Program-made: the position numbers and the translations under genes
NCBI RefSeq assembly: GCF_947495925.1
Contig: NZ_CANMAU010000002.1
Span: 124,001-188,000, forward strand
Length of the DNA: 64,000 nt
Source: an uncultured Algibacter sp.
Lineage (GTDB): Bacteria; Bacteroidota; Bacteroidia; Flavobacteriales; Flavobacteriaceae
Direction of reading: 5' to 3'
Shown: in pieces, positions 52,804-61,688 of the stretch
How the letters are laid out: every line of letters starts with the position of its first letter
How positions within the stretch are numbered: the first letter of the stretch is position 1
Notes under the pieces: generated by a model
Databases searched by the model: none
Told to the model about the DNA's origin: nothing
Seen by the model: only the letters and a program-made list of their open reading frames with translations

Positions 52804-53778
52804 TTAATTGAAGCGCTTTCCAATAATGAAGCGAAGTTGCCCTGTAGATAAGTTAAAATCATAAGGCTTTAAGTCAATGGTTCTATAATTAAGTGATCCA
52901 GTAAGGTTTATAAAAAATAGACGATGTTCATAGCCTAATGCTAACCGGTTTAAAATTTGTGCAGCAGGTTGGTCATTACTTTCAACCTTGTTTTCTAAGT
53001 TTCTAGTGCTAACATGTTGGTAGCCAAAACCAGGAATAACAGCAGCACCTAAAACAAACTTATCCTTTACAACTAAGTTGTAGGCATACCCGACAGAGAC
53101 TCCTAAGGCTACATTGCTAAAGGCTTTAATATTAAAACCTTTACTAACTTCATCTGGAAATTCAGAAGGGACAAATCCATTATCAGTTGTGGCCTCGTCA
53201 TAATTTCCAAAAACACCTAGAAGAAAACTACCTGCACTTTTAGTTTGAATTTCATCACGCACAAAGGCGGCGCGATAGGAATATTTGTGTGCATTGAATA
53301 AATAAAAGCCAATTACACCGGCAGACAGTATTTTCATATTTCCAATTTGAGGAAAGAAATCACTAGTCCAATCAACAAAATCTTCAGGGTTAGAGTTATA
53401 ATAGCCTTTGTAAGCCTGAAAGAATCCATCTGCTCCAATTTTTCTATTATACATGCTGCCCTGTAAATCTAGGCGTTGGGTTTTTCCATATTTCCTCTGA
53501 TTTTCATCAGAAGGAGGCAGACCAAATGCTATGCCTAGACCGATTTTTTTATAGTTGAATCCTAAACCTAAATTGGTGTTACCATTTGGTAAAAGGATTA
53601 ATTCTAAATCTTGAGCTTTGTTTTCAATACTTAATGAGTTGAATTTAGTAATGGTATATACTCTTAATAGAAGTTTGTTTGAATAATCCTTAATGTAAGT
53701 ACTGTCTTGAGCATGAGTGCTATTACAAAAAAAGGAGACGAAAAGAAAAACCACGAAATTTTTAGTAAGATGCATCAT
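52804..53778 (-). CDS. DUF4421 outer-membrane beta-barrel protein
   Basis: A 324-aa protein with a signal peptide (FLFVSFFCNSTHAQ) and strands typical of a barrel, including YSYRAAFVRDEIQTKSAGSFLLGVFG, ending in QLRFIIGKRFN. It resembles the protein at 39473-40456 in the SYRA...SAG core and the end strand. No function is known for this family. Monocistronic. Confidence 0.82.
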   Translation of the reverse strand: MMHLTKNFVVFLFVSFFCNSTHAQDSTYIKDYSNKLLLRVYTITKFNSLSIENKAQDLELILLPNGNTNLGLGFNYKKIGLGIAFGLPPSDENQRKYGKTQRLDLQGSMYNRKIGADGFFQAYKGYYNSNPEDFVDWTSDFFPQIGNMKILSAGVIGFYLFNAHKYSYRAAFVRDEIQTKSAGSFLLGVFGNYDEATTDNGFVPSEFPDEVSKGFNIKAFSNVALGVSVGYAYNLVVKDKFVLGAAVIPGFGYQHVSTRNLENKVESNDQPAAQILNRLALGYEHRLFFINLTGSLNYRTIDLKPYDFNLSTGQLRFIIGKRFN

Positions 53779-53998
53779 TTATTCAATTCTTGACACCAAA
53801 TGAAATCTAAATTGTTCTTGGATGTTTTTTGTAAAAATACTTATTTTAAGAACAATGTTGTTTTTTATAAGAAAAGGATTAGTGTGTAAATGATCAATTT
53901 TTCATGTTTGTTAATAACCTGTTTTTTCTTTAACATTTTTGAAAAGCAATTATAGCTAATTTTATAAGGCGACATATTTTTATCCTAAATTAATTATT

Positions 53999-55072
53999 AT
54001 GAATCCCAAATCAATCCTAAAAGGACGTGGTGCCCAACGTCATATACCCAATCAGTTTTTTGACCTAAGTCATGAAATGCGTGATGATTTTTTGGAGTAT
54101 TGTTATAAAGAAGGTGAGTTGTATGATAAAAATATAACTAACTATAGTCAAGTATTTCCAAAAACCATTGTAAATAAAGTAAGTAGTCCAGATGTGGGTA
54201 TGGTTTATAGTTTAAATCCGTATCAGGGTTGTGAACATGGATGTGTTTATTGTTATGCTAGGAACACCCATGAGTACTGGGGCTATGGTGCTGGTTTAGA
54301 TTTTGAACGTAATGTTTTGGTGAAAAAGAACGCGCCAAAACTTCTTGAAGATTTATTAAAGAAAAAGAGTTGGAAGGCGCAAACAATTGTAATGTCTGGG
54401 AATACCGATTGTTATCAGCCAGCTGAGAAACAATTTCAAATTACCCGTCAATGCTTGCAAGTGTTTTTGAAGTATAAACATCCGGTAGGTATCATTACAA
54501 AAAATGCTTTGGTTTTAAAAGATTTAGATATTTTACGGGAACTGGCAAAATACGATTTAATAGCCATTCATATATCGATCACATCTTTGTCTGAAGAGAC
54601 AAGACGTGTTTTAGAACCTAGAACTACTACCACCAAAAAAAGATTGGAAACTGTAAAAACACTTACCGAAAATGGAATACCTGTTAATGTTATGTTGGCA
54701 CCAATTATTCCATCTATTAATAGTCACGAAATACTTCCCTTAGCTAAGGTGGCATCAGACTATGGCGCATCCTCAATTGGGCATACTATTGTAAGGCTTA
54801 ACGGTGCAATAGGAAGTTTATTTACGGATTGGATTGAAAAAGCAATGCCAAACAAGGTGAAAAAGGTGCTAAGTCAAATAGAAGCTTGCCATGGAGGGAC
54901 CTTAAATGAGTCGAGGTTTGGTGTGCGTATGCGAGGTGAAGGTCAAATAGCAGAACAAATCAATAGTTTAATAAAACTGGCGAAACGAAAATATTTTAGC
55001 GAAAAAGAAATGATTCGTTTAAATTGTGATTTGCATGAACCCTTTAAAAATGGACAGTTAAAATTGTTTTAA
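53999..55072 (+). CDS. PA0069-family radical SAM protein
   Basis: A 357-aa protein. The radical S-adenosylmethionine cluster motif CxxxCxxC is C78EHGC82VYC85 in YQGCEHGCVYCYAR. It starts with GAQRHIPNQFF and includes GHTIVRLNG and VMLAPIIPS typical of the PA0069 group (spore photoproduct-lyase relatives). Its substrate is unknown. The 220 nt upstream (53779-53998) hold no gene. Confidence 0.93.
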   Translation: MNPKSILKGRGAQRHIPNQFFDLSHEMRDDFLEYCYKEGELYDKNITNYSQVFPKTIVNKVSSPDVGMVYSLNPYQGCEHGCVYCYARNTHEYWGYGAGLDFERNVLVKKNAPKLLEDLLKKKSWKAQTIVMSGNTDCYQPAEKQFQITRQCLQVFLKYKHPVGIITKNALVLKDLDILRELAKYDLIAIHISITSLSEETRRVLEPRTTTTKKRLETVKTLTENGIPVNVMLAPIIPSINSHEILPLAKVASDYGASSIGHTIVRLNGAIGSLFTDWIEKAMPNKVKKVLSQIEACHGGTLNESRFGVRMRGEGQIAEQINSLIKLAKRKYFSEKEMIRLNCDLHEPFKNGQLKLF

Positions 55073-55077
55073 TTAAA

Positions 55078-55104
55078 AAGGGTGAGCCTTAACAACTCAC
55101 CCTT
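55078..55104 (-). terminator. Terminator between convergent genes
   Basis: AAGGGTGAG (55078-55086) pairs with CTCACCCTT (55096-55104). On the minus strand five T follow, so it mainly ends the transcript of the secreted protein gene at 55134-55745. Confidence 0.8.
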
Positions 55105-55133
55105 CTCAATTAATAAAATAAGGAGCTAGATTT

Positions 55134-55745
55134 TTAATCAATTATTTTTACAAATTCTCTTCCTTGCGAGCTACAAATCACTTTATAACTTCCTTTTTCA
55201 AAACCAGATAGTTTGAAAATTTTTTGGATGGTTTTGGTGTTTGCTATTTTTTCTGAATGAATAAGTTCTAAATCATTAGAATGAATATCATTTGAAAAGT
55301 AAATATTAATCTCAAGCGGAGCCTCGTTTAATGAAAGCTGAGAGACTAATAATAGATCGCCTTTAACTCTGGTATAAGGTTTGAAAAAGCTTTTTTCTTT
55401 TTCCTTTTCAAATATAACCTCGCTAGATTTTACAGAAAACGGAATGGTTTTAATTTCAAGATCTTTTTCAAGTTCAAATAGATAAAAACCATCTGGAAGA
55501 GATGTTAAATCAAATCCTTTGGTGTAAATTCCAGATTTCTGAATAGATTCTTTATATAATATTACTCCATTATTATCCTTAATAGATAATAGATTTCCTT
55601 CTTTAACATGTTTTAAAGTTAGAGCGGTTCTGGCTACATCATTTTTAATACTATAAAATGATGCGTCATTGGCGAAACTTAACAAGGTAGCAAACAGTGT
55701 TACCATTAAGAATCCTTTTTTTGAATGTTTGAATGTGTTTTTCAT
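55134..55745 (-). CDS. Secreted beta-sandwich protein, paralogue 1
   Basis: A 203-aa protein from MKNTFKHSKKGFLMVTLFATLLSFA, with a signal peptide. The mature part has VLYKESIQKSGIYTKGFDLTSLPDGFYLFELEKDLEIKTIPFSV, a pattern of beta strands like type IX secretion C-terminal domains (DGxYxxE). It is about half identical by eye to the protein at 56155-56748. An extra ATG at 55769 is less likely. Divergent from no gene; same strand as the paralogue upstream. Confidence 0.82.
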   Translation of the reverse strand: MKNTFKHSKKGFLMVTLFATLLSFANDASFYSIKNDVARTALTLKHVKEGNLLSIKDNNGVILYKESIQKSGIYTKGFDLTSLPDGFYLFELEKDLEIKTIPFSVKSSEVIFEKEKEKSFFKPYTRVKGDLLLVSQLSLNEAPLEINIYFSNDIHSNDLELIHSEKIANTKTIQKIFKLSGFEKGSYKVICSSQGREFVKIID

Positions 55746-55962
55746 AATTTGGGTTTTAACGTTTAACACTTCAAAGGTAGGTTAGCTTTAATAATTGTAA
55801 AACATTGATATTGACTAATTTATATGGAATTTTATCCGTTATTATTACATCAATTTTATGTTAAATCAAGATAGCATATAGTCGAGATAAATCAGCATAT
55901 TTTGTTTTGGAAAAGAATGGTAATGTTTCGTCTTATAGAAGTTCGTTAAAACATGTCATAGA

Positions 55963-56036
55963 AAAGCGGGCCACCACAACCCGCTTTAAAACTAAACTAA
56001 ACTAAATAAGACATTAAATAAATTATTTAACGAATG
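55963..56036 (-). repeat. Duplicated 3'-end/terminator unit, ghost of a third paralogue
   Basis: The stem AAAGCGGG/CCCGCTTT (55963-55970 with 55980-55987) is followed outward by the same A/C-rich tail as the unit at 56098-56170. At the far end the minus-strand frame reads NTKAFVK then stop, which aligns with the YTTFVNN end of paralogue 2. Upstream of these codons the frame has stops, so only the last few codons survive. Confidence 0.6.
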
Positions 56037-56097
56037 CTTTTGTATTTTATAATTACTTTATGTTCTTTTTTTTAGAGGAAATGATATTAAAAAATAT

Positions 56098-56122
56098 AAA
56101 GTGGGCCACCACAGCCCACTTT
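56098..56122 (-). terminator. Terminator of paralogue 2
   Basis: AAAGTGGG (56098-56105) pairs with CCCACTTT (56115-56122), loop CCACCACAG; a T-rich tract follows on the minus strand. Compared with the copy at 55963, the change GC to AT is compensated on both sides of the stem. Confidence 0.8.
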
Positions 56123-56154
56123 ACCAACTAAACTAAACTAAATAAGACATTAAA

Positions 56155-56748
56155 CTAATTATTAACGAATGTTGTATACTCCTTACTATCGGAGTTTATG
56201 ACTATTTTGTAATTTCCTGTTTCTATTTTGTAAATACGCTCTAGTACTTTAGTGTTTTCGATTTTTTCAGAGTGCACTAATTCGAAATCGTCATTACGAT
56301 TTGCGTATATGCTAACATTTATAGGTTTATTATTTGGAGAAAGCTTTGTTAAATAAACTAAATCACCCTCTTGTCTTGTATAAGGCTTGTAGAAAGTTTC
56401 TTCGTTGCCTTTATCAAATAAAACCTCTTTTGCATTTACTGTAAAAGGAATCGTATTAATTTCTAAATCTTTTTCAACTTCAAATACATAGTTACCATCA
56501 GGCAATGCGTTTAAATCAAATCCTTTTTTATAAACACCGGTAGTTTCTACCATTTCTTTATAAAGAATAAGACCATTACTATCCTTAATGGAAATTTGAT
56601 TTCCCTTTTTTACATCATTTAATACTAAAGCAGTTTTTTTAGAATCTTTATTAACTAAAATTTTTGCTTCACTTGCGAATCCTGAAATCGTAGCTAATAG
56701 GGCTAACATTAAGATTCCTTTTTTTGTGTTTTTAAATATGTTTTTCAT
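56155..56748 (-). CDS. Secreted beta-sandwich protein, paralogue 2
   Basis: A 197-aa protein from MKNIFKNTKKGILMLALLATISGFA. Signal peptide, then strands with ILYKEMVETTGVYKKGFDLNALPDGNYVFEVEKDLEINTIPFTV, close to paralogue 1 over its length. The longer frame from 56814 has a poor N-terminus. It ends with YTTFVNN and a strong terminator. Likely exported to the periplasm or outer surface; function unknown. It is divergent from the AraC-type gene at 56952. Confidence 0.83.
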   Translation of the reverse strand: MKNIFKNTKKGILMLALLATISGFASEAKILVNKDSKKTALVLNDVKKGNQISIKDSNGLILYKEMVETTGVYKKGFDLNALPDGNYVFEVEKDLEINTIPFTVNAKEVLFDKGNEETFYKPYTRQEGDLVYLTKLSPNNKPINVSIYANRNDDFELVHSEKIENTKVLERIYKIETGNYKIVINSDSKEYTTFVNN

Positions 56749-56951
56749 AATCGTGGGTTTTACAATGTCCAACGGTACAAAGGTATAGGGAAGGTGTGAA
56801 GGAGAAAACATCAATTTTAGCTAATTTATATGCTATTTTATCTGTTAAATGATTGTTAACTTACTGTAAAGTTAATATAGCATATAATTTGGGTAATAGT
56901 ATATATAATGTACGCATAATATGTATTAAATTTGCTATAAATTAATCACGT

Positions 56952-57824
56952 ATGATTAAAAAGAAACCTACTTTAGAAAAGCTTACCCCAAGTTTTGGAA
57001 GTTCAATACTTATAAAGCAGCACAGAGAGAGCGTTGATAAAAATAAAGCCTTTTGGCATTTTCATCCAGAACTTGAACTGGTTTATGTGAATAAAGGTCA
57101 AGGAAAGACGCACATTGGGAATCATTTATCTTATTTTAATAATAGTCAATTAATATTAATAGGATCTAACTTACCGCATAATGGCTTTTCAGATAGGCTA
57201 ACAGCTAACGGTACAGAAACTATAATACAGTTTAAGGCTGAGTTTTTAGGGCATGATTTTCTTAGTGTGCCCGAGATGGCTAATATAGTAGCTCTATTCG
57301 AAAGAGCTAAAAAGGGAATTCGTTTTAAAGTTGATACCAAAAAGAAGCTAGGTCTTAAAATTGAGAAACTTTTAGAGCATAAAGGATTGAAACGCGTTTT
57401 AAAATTTTTGGACATTTTAAATCATTTGGCAAAAACAGATGATTATATGTTATTGAATGCTGACGGATTTGCGTTTGAGACGGAAGCGCAAGACAGTGCT
57501 AAGATTGGTACTATATTTAAATACGTGCGTGAAAATTTTGAACACCATATACCTTTGGATGAAATAGCCGATAAAGTTAGTATGACGGTGCCTGCCTTTT
57601 GTCGTTATTTTAAAAAATCTACGGGTAAAACGTTTACACAGGTCGTTAACGAGTATCGTGTGGTGCACGCAACAAAGCTACTATCTGAAAGCGATATGAG
57701 TGTTACAGATGTTTGTTTTGAATGTGGGTTTAATAATTTCTCGCATTTCAACAAAACGTTTAATGATATTACAGGTAAGACAGCATCAAGTTATCGCAAA
57801 GAAATTAAAATGATGATTCAATAA
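56952..57824 (+). CDS. AraC-family regulator with cupin N-terminus
   Basis: A 290-aa protein. The N-terminal cupin (AFWHFHPELELVYVNKGQGKTHIGNH, residues 25-60) may sense a sugar or other ligand; the C-terminal AraC pair includes HIPLDEIADKVSMTVPAFCRYFKKSTGKTFTQVVNEYRVVHATKLL and VCFECGFNNFSHFNKTFNDITGKTASSYRK. A TAAATTTG box at 56927-56934 could be its -10. It is next to, and divergent from, the paralogue pair, which it may regulate. Confidence 0.92.
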   Translation: MIKKKPTLEKLTPSFGSSILIKQHRESVDKNKAFWHFHPELELVYVNKGQGKTHIGNHLSYFNNSQLILIGSNLPHNGFSDRLTANGTETIIQFKAEFLGHDFLSVPEMANIVALFERAKKGIRFKVDTKKKLGLKIEKLLEHKGLKRVLKFLDILNHLAKTDDYMLLNADGFAFETEAQDSAKIGTIFKYVRENFEHHIPLDEIADKVSMTVPAFCRYFKKSTGKTFTQVVNEYRVVHATKLLSESDMSVTDVCFECGFNNFSHFNKTFNDITGKTASSYRKEIKMMIQ

Positions 57825-57852
57825 GCGTTTTTTTGTAAAAGAAAAAATGGTT

Positions 57853-58506
57853 TTAAACCTTACCATTCCACTCAGCATAAAATTGCTCAAGATAGCCTAC
57901 CATATAATTATGGCGCTGTACAGCTATTTTTTCACCTGTTTTTGTGTTCATGCGGTCTTTTAAAAGTAAAAGCTTTTCGTAGAAATGATTTATGGTTGGT
58001 GCGTTGGAAGCTTTGTATTCTTCTTTGCTCATGTTAAGATTAGGTTTTACATCAGGATCATAAAGCCCTCTGTTTTTAAAACCACCATAATTAAAGCAAC
58101 GTGCTATTCCTATAGCGCCTATAGCATCTAATCTATCGGCATCTTGAATAACATCTAGCTCTGGTGACTTAAATTTCTGGGCTTCATTACCGCCTTTAAA
58201 AGAGATGTTTTCAATAATATTTACAACATGCTCAATGATTTTGGAATCTACATTTAGTTTAAATAAAAACTCACGAGCTTTCCTGGGGCCAATAGTTTCA
58301 TCTCCATTATAAAACTTGCTATCGGCAATATCATGTAATAAGGCACCTAAAGCTATAATTAAGGTATCAACAGTTTCGTTTTTTGCAATTAGCAGGGCGT
58401 TATTATAAACACGTAAGGTGTGAAACCAATCATGACCACCTTCCGCATCAACTAAAGTCTCTTTTACAAATTGTTTTGTTTTATTGATAAGGTTTTCAGA
58501 AGTCAT
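57853..58506 (-). CDS. HD-domain phosphohydrolase
   Basis: A 217-aa protein with the HD superfamily metal motif: GGHDWFHTLRVYNNAL (His) and ALLHDIADSKFYNGDE (HD). The rest (VQDADRLDAIGAIGIARCF) adds the Asp. These enzymes hydrolyse nucleotides or phosphate esters, often of unknown substrate. The start overlaps no other gene; the next gene on the strand lies 4 nt upstream. Probably co-transcribed with it and the desaturase. Confidence 0.93.
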   Translation of the reverse strand: MTSENLINKTKQFVKETLVDAEGGHDWFHTLRVYNNALLIAKNETVDTLIIALGALLHDIADSKFYNGDETIGPRKAREFLFKLNVDSKIIEHVVNIIENISFKGGNEAQKFKSPELDVIQDADRLDAIGAIGIARCFNYGGFKNRGLYDPDVKPNLNMSKEEYKASNAPTINHFYEKLLLLKDRMNTKTGEKIAVQRHNYMVGYLEQFYAEWNGKV

Positions 58507-58510
58507 AACA

Positions 58511-58849
58511 CTAAATTTCTTCTAGGACAGACTCACCTTTAGATAAATCGCCAGAAGTCCATTGCCAATTTTCATGAAGGCGTATTTTTCCTGATGCCAT
58601 GATCTCTGGTTTTGAATAACATATACCTGTCATTAGTACATTTTTTTTGTTTACTTGATGATACCTCATATTAATATGACCATTACTTTCAACAATACCC
58701 ATAAGGTGTCCAGATAGGATTTGATCTCCACTATAATTACAAGTTAATAGGTTATTATCTTGTTTGTAATTAAATATAATGGATGTAGATACTTCGCTAT
58801 TATCTGATGATGATAGCAGCTTAAAGCGTTTATTGTTATAATTAATCAA
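58511..58849 (-). CDS. Conserved small protein of unknown function
   Basis: A 112-aa protein beginning MINYNNKRFKLLSSSDNSEVS, with NLLTCNYSGDQILSGHLMGIVESNGHINMRYHQVNKKN and ending ENWQWTSGDLSKGESVLEEI. Some homologues carry the name N-acetylglutamate synthase, but I see no acetyltransferase motif, so I do not adopt it. It sits 1 nt after the desaturase stop and 4 nt before the HD gene, inside one transcript. Confidence 0.8.
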   Translation of the reverse strand: MINYNNKRFKLLSSSDNSEVSTSIIFNYKQDNNLLTCNYSGDQILSGHLMGIVESNGHINMRYHQVNKKNVLMTGICYSKPEIMASGKIRLHENWQWTSGDLSKGESVLEEI

Positions 58850-58850
58850 A

Positions 58851-59846
58851 TTATTTTATGGCTGGTTCAACCCATTTAAACTGGAATGAGTTTTCTGGAA
58901 TTTTCATGCGTTCAGACAAACGATACATTCTAGCCGGAAGTTTCATAAGGTAATCTCTTGCTTTTTCGGCTTCATCGTTAAGCCCCGTAATTTTATCAAT
59001 TTCCCATCTCGTGATAAGCTTCTGTAATATATCAACATAATCAGTAGAGGTGTAAACTCCAATTCGTTGGGCCGTATTAGAAAATTCTTCAAAAGCAGTC
59101 CCGATTTGGTTACCAGTTTCTCTTAAAAAGTGGGCCGGCATAGTAATTTTCTGTTTCATCATATAATGAAAAGCCATCATCATTTGACTAGGATCTACCT
59201 GAAAAATACGTTCCACAAATTCTGAGTAAGCATGGTGGTGGCGCATTTCATCACCAGCAATAATTTTACACATTTTAGATAAACGTTTATTACCAACATC
59301 CTTGGCTATTTTAGCTACACGATTATGAGAAACGTAAGTTGCTAACTCTTGAAAACTAGTATATACGAAGTTTTTATAGGGATCTCTATCGGTTCCAATA
59401 TCAAAACCATCAGCAATTAAATGCTGAGTAGTTATTTCAATCTCTTTCATGTTTACTCTACCAGAAAGGTAAAGGTATTTATTAAGTACATCTCCATGTC
59501 GGTTTTCTTCTGCTGTCCATTGGCGTACCCATTTAGACCAACCATTTTGGCCATGTACTTGGTCTACACCCTCAACATCCATTAGCCATGATTCGTAAGT
59601 TGGCAAGGCTTCTTCAGTAATCATATCCCCAACAAGAACGACCCAGAAATCATAAGGCAATTCTTTAGCCAATTCTCTAATTTCTGTTACTTCTTCAAAA
59701 AAACTAGCTGTTGTGGCTTCAGAATCAGGTAAAAAATCAGTAGGCTGCCATATACTATCTATCGGGATTAAATATTTTTCCATTAATGCATCAACGTCTT
59801 TTTCCAAAAACTTCATGACTTCAAATCTCTTATTCTTCAACGACAT
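58851..59846 (-). CDS. Acyl-ACP desaturase
   Basis: A 331-aa soluble di-iron enzyme introducing a double bond into acyl-ACP. The two iron-binding signatures are EENRHGD (about 112-118) and DEMRHHH (about 203-209), spaced as in the plant-type stearoyl-ACP family. TAEENRHGDVLNKYLYLSGRVNMKEIE is typical. It lies 11 nt after the PlsC-type gene on the transcript; together they point to making unsaturated membrane lipids. Confidence 0.94.
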   Translation of the reverse strand: MSLKNKRFEVMKFLEKDVDALMEKYLIPIDSIWQPTDFLPDSEATTASFFEEVTEIRELAKELPYDFWVVLVGDMITEEALPTYESWLMDVEGVDQVHGQNGWSKWVRQWTAEENRHGDVLNKYLYLSGRVNMKEIEITTQHLIADGFDIGTDRDPYKNFVYTSFQELATYVSHNRVAKIAKDVGNKRLSKMCKIIAGDEMRHHHAYSEFVERIFQVDPSQMMMAFHYMMKQKITMPAHFLRETGNQIGTAFEEFSNTAQRIGVYTSTDYVDILQKLITRWEIDKITGLNDEAEKARDYLMKLPARMYRLSERMKIPENSFQFKWVEPAIK

Positions 59847-59857
59847 CTTTATATGTA

Positions 59858-60595
59858 TTAAGGTTTTATATGCTTTGTGATAGTAGTTTCAATACTATTT
59901 AAAAGTGCTTGCTTGTCAACAAAGGTAGCTAATTCTAAAGGTTTATGCACAGTAAATTTTAGGTGATTGCCCAATCCTAAAGGGAATTTCCCGTAACACA
60001 TCATTTTCCAAGAGTTATTAATGGTCACAGGAACAATTAAAGCTGAAGGAATTTTTTTAAATAAAACTTCAAGCCCTTTAGTTTGAAATCGTTTTGGGGT
60101 ACCATCTATACTTCTTGTGCCCTCAGGAAAAATAACGGCTGATCGATTATTAGTTTCAATGTATTCACCAAACTTCATTAGGGCTGGTAAGGATTGTCGT
60201 GGGTTTTTACGGTCTATTAGAGCGGCCCCTCCGTGGCGTAAATTATAAGAAACACTTGGAATGCCCTTGCCTAGTTCAATTTTGCTAATAAATTTTGGAT
60301 GATATTTTCTGAAGAATACTGATAAAGGTGAAATATCATACATACTTTGATGATTGGCGACTATAATTAATGGACGGCCTTTTTCAATTTCATAAGGATT
60401 TTCAAAAGTAAAACGTGTTCCTAAAATATGAAGACAGCGCATGAGGCAAATATTCATGTAATCGGCACTCTTTTTATGAGCCTTGTATCCAAAAACATTA
60501 AAGCAAATCCATTGAATGGGATGAAATATGATTAAGGTTAAAAAAAACGCAATTACGTATAGAGGCGATATAATGTATGATACTAATTTTAACAT
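59858..60595 (-). CDS. 1-acyl-glycerol-3-phosphate acyltransferase, second copy
   Basis: A 245-aa protein with an N-terminal hydrophobic helix (residues 5-25), catalytic NHQSMYD (HX4D), FISKIELGKGIPSVSY and FPEGTRSIDGTPKRFQTKG. It is a second PlsC-family acyltransferase besides the one at 18515-19252; its motif FPEGTRS is the more usual form. Grouped with the desaturase, it may be specialised for unsaturated acyl chains. Confidence 0.93.
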   Translation of the reverse strand: MLKLVSYIISPLYVIAFFLTLIIFHPIQWICFNVFGYKAHKKSADYMNICLMRCLHILGTRFTFENPYEIEKGRPLIIVANHQSMYDISPLSVFFRKYHPKFISKIELGKGIPSVSYNLRHGGAALIDRKNPRQSLPALMKFGEYIETNNRSAVIFPEGTRSIDGTPKRFQTKGLEVLFKKIPSALIVPVTINNSWKMMCYGKFPLGLGNHLKFTVHKPLELATFVDKQALLNSIETTITKHIKP

Positions 60596-60622
60596 GCGCC
60601 AAAATTAGTAAAAAACTTAGTT

Positions 60623-61018
60623 TTAATATACGGCAATACAGATGTTATTTTCGCATTTTAAACTTGATGGCGGGTTCGTGATTGCACAATCTGAAATAAC
60701 ACCCCATTTTGTATTGAAGTTTTTTTCTTGTTTGTTATAATCTTCAACTAATTCTTCTAAATTTTGAGTGTCAATTGATGTGGAATACACTAAATACTCC
60801 CAAGGACCTCCACAAGCTTTGCTTCCTAAGCCAATATAATTGCATGAATGCCTATCGTTACAAACAGATGTACTTGCTAATTTCTCAATTTCAGCCTTTA
60901 ATTCGTTTAATTGAGCACGCTCATCTTCCTGAGTGATATTTGTGTCATCATCATTACAACTAAAAGTAACTGATAATATACAAGCTATAAATAGAAATGG
61001 TAATAGAGTCCTTTTCAT
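60623..61018 (-). CDS. Cysteine-rich lipoprotein
   Basis: A 131-aa protein with a lipoprotein signal ending TFSC (Cys21), a short acidic spacer, and six more cysteines in SVCNDRHSCNYIGLGSKACGGPWEYL ... SDCAITNPPSSLKCENNICIAVY, which could form three disulfide bonds. The CGGPWEYL and YSTSIDTQNLEELVEDYN pattern recurs in small secreted bacterial proteins, but I know no function. It is next to a bacilliredoxin gene but separated by a terminator. Confidence 0.8.
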   Translation of the reverse strand: MKRTLLPFLFIACILSVTFSCNDDDTNITQEDERAQLNELKAEIEKLASTSVCNDRHSCNYIGLGSKACGGPWEYLVYSTSIDTQNLEELVEDYNKQEKNFNTKWGVISDCAITNPPSSLKCENNICIAVY

Positions 61019-61074
61019 TTTGTTTTAGGGGTTAGTTTTAAGATGAATATGCTGGCAAAAGGTTGCGCAATAAA

Positions 61075-61104
61075 TCAAAAAACCACGATAGTTTTATCGT
61101 GGTT
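61075..61104 (-). terminator. Terminator after the bacilliredoxin gene
   Basis: A perfect 10-bp stem AACCACGATA/TATCGTGGTT (61081-61090 with 61095-61104) around GTTT; on the minus strand it is followed by TTTTTT. It ends the gene at 61158-61568. Confidence 0.9.
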
Positions 61105-61157
61105 TGGGTTATATTACGAAATAAGTTTTTACTAATTTCTTATCTTAAATGTGGTTT

Positions 61158-61568
61158 TTAACAATTTGCGTTATACGCATCAATAAGGTTTTCTGCAATT
61201 AATTCTGCAGGACGTCCTTCAATGTGATGACGCTCAAGCATATGAACTAATTCTCCATCTTTAAAAAGTGCCATACTAGGCGAACTTGGAGGAAATGGAA
61301 CCATATGGCCACGAGCAGCATCAACAGCTTCTTTATCGACACCTGCAAAAACAGTAACGATATTGTCAGGTTTTTTTGCATTATCTAGGCTCATTCTTGC
61401 CCCAGGGCGTGCATTTGCAGCTGCACAACCACAAACTGAATTTACAACCACTAAAGTCGTTCCTGATTTGGCTAAAGCAGCATCAACAGCCTCGGCAGTA
61501 TGTAATTCTTCAAAACCAACTTTTGTTAAGTCTTCACGCATTGGTTTTACTAATTCTGCTGGATACAT
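61158..61568 (-). CDS. BrxA/BrxB-family bacilliredoxin
   Basis: A 136-aa protein of the YphP/YqiW family with the CGC motif (residues 46-48 in VVNSVCGCAAANARPGA). Bacilliredoxins remove bacillithiol from proteins or act as disulfide isomerases in low-GC Gram-positives; in Bacteroidota several lineages also make bacillithiol. MYPAELVKPMREDLTKVGFEELHTAEAV opens the family. Length is standard. A TATCTTTG box (61606-61613, minus strand) may be its -10. Confidence 0.95.
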   Translation of the reverse strand: MYPAELVKPMREDLTKVGFEELHTAEAVDAALAKSGTTLVVVNSVCGCAAANARPGARMSLDNAKKPDNIVTVFAGVDKEAVDAARGHMVPFPPSSPSMALFKDGELVHMLERHHIEGRPAELIAENLIDAYNANC

Positions 61569-61688
61569 ATTTTTAAATTTTAATAATTAACATTTTTTAA
61601 GATTGCAAAGATACCAATTGTGTAACAAAACCGTGATGCAATCAACTAACAAATATTATATTTGACGATAAACAAAATTTATACTTAC

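Larger units (their letters stand above)
55770..56154. other. Intergenic region with duplicated terminator block
   Basis: A 385-nt gap. It holds a copy of the paralogue's 3' end and terminator (55963-56036) and the terminator of paralogue 2 (56098-56122). The two blocks share the loop CCACCACA and the tail AACTAAACTAAACTAAATAA. The rest (55770-55960) contains no gene that I can support. Confidence 0.7.

Noticed and set aside
61363-61590. Two plus-strand frames across the bacilliredoxin gene
   Set aside because: Antisense to a complete, well-matched gene (61158-61568).
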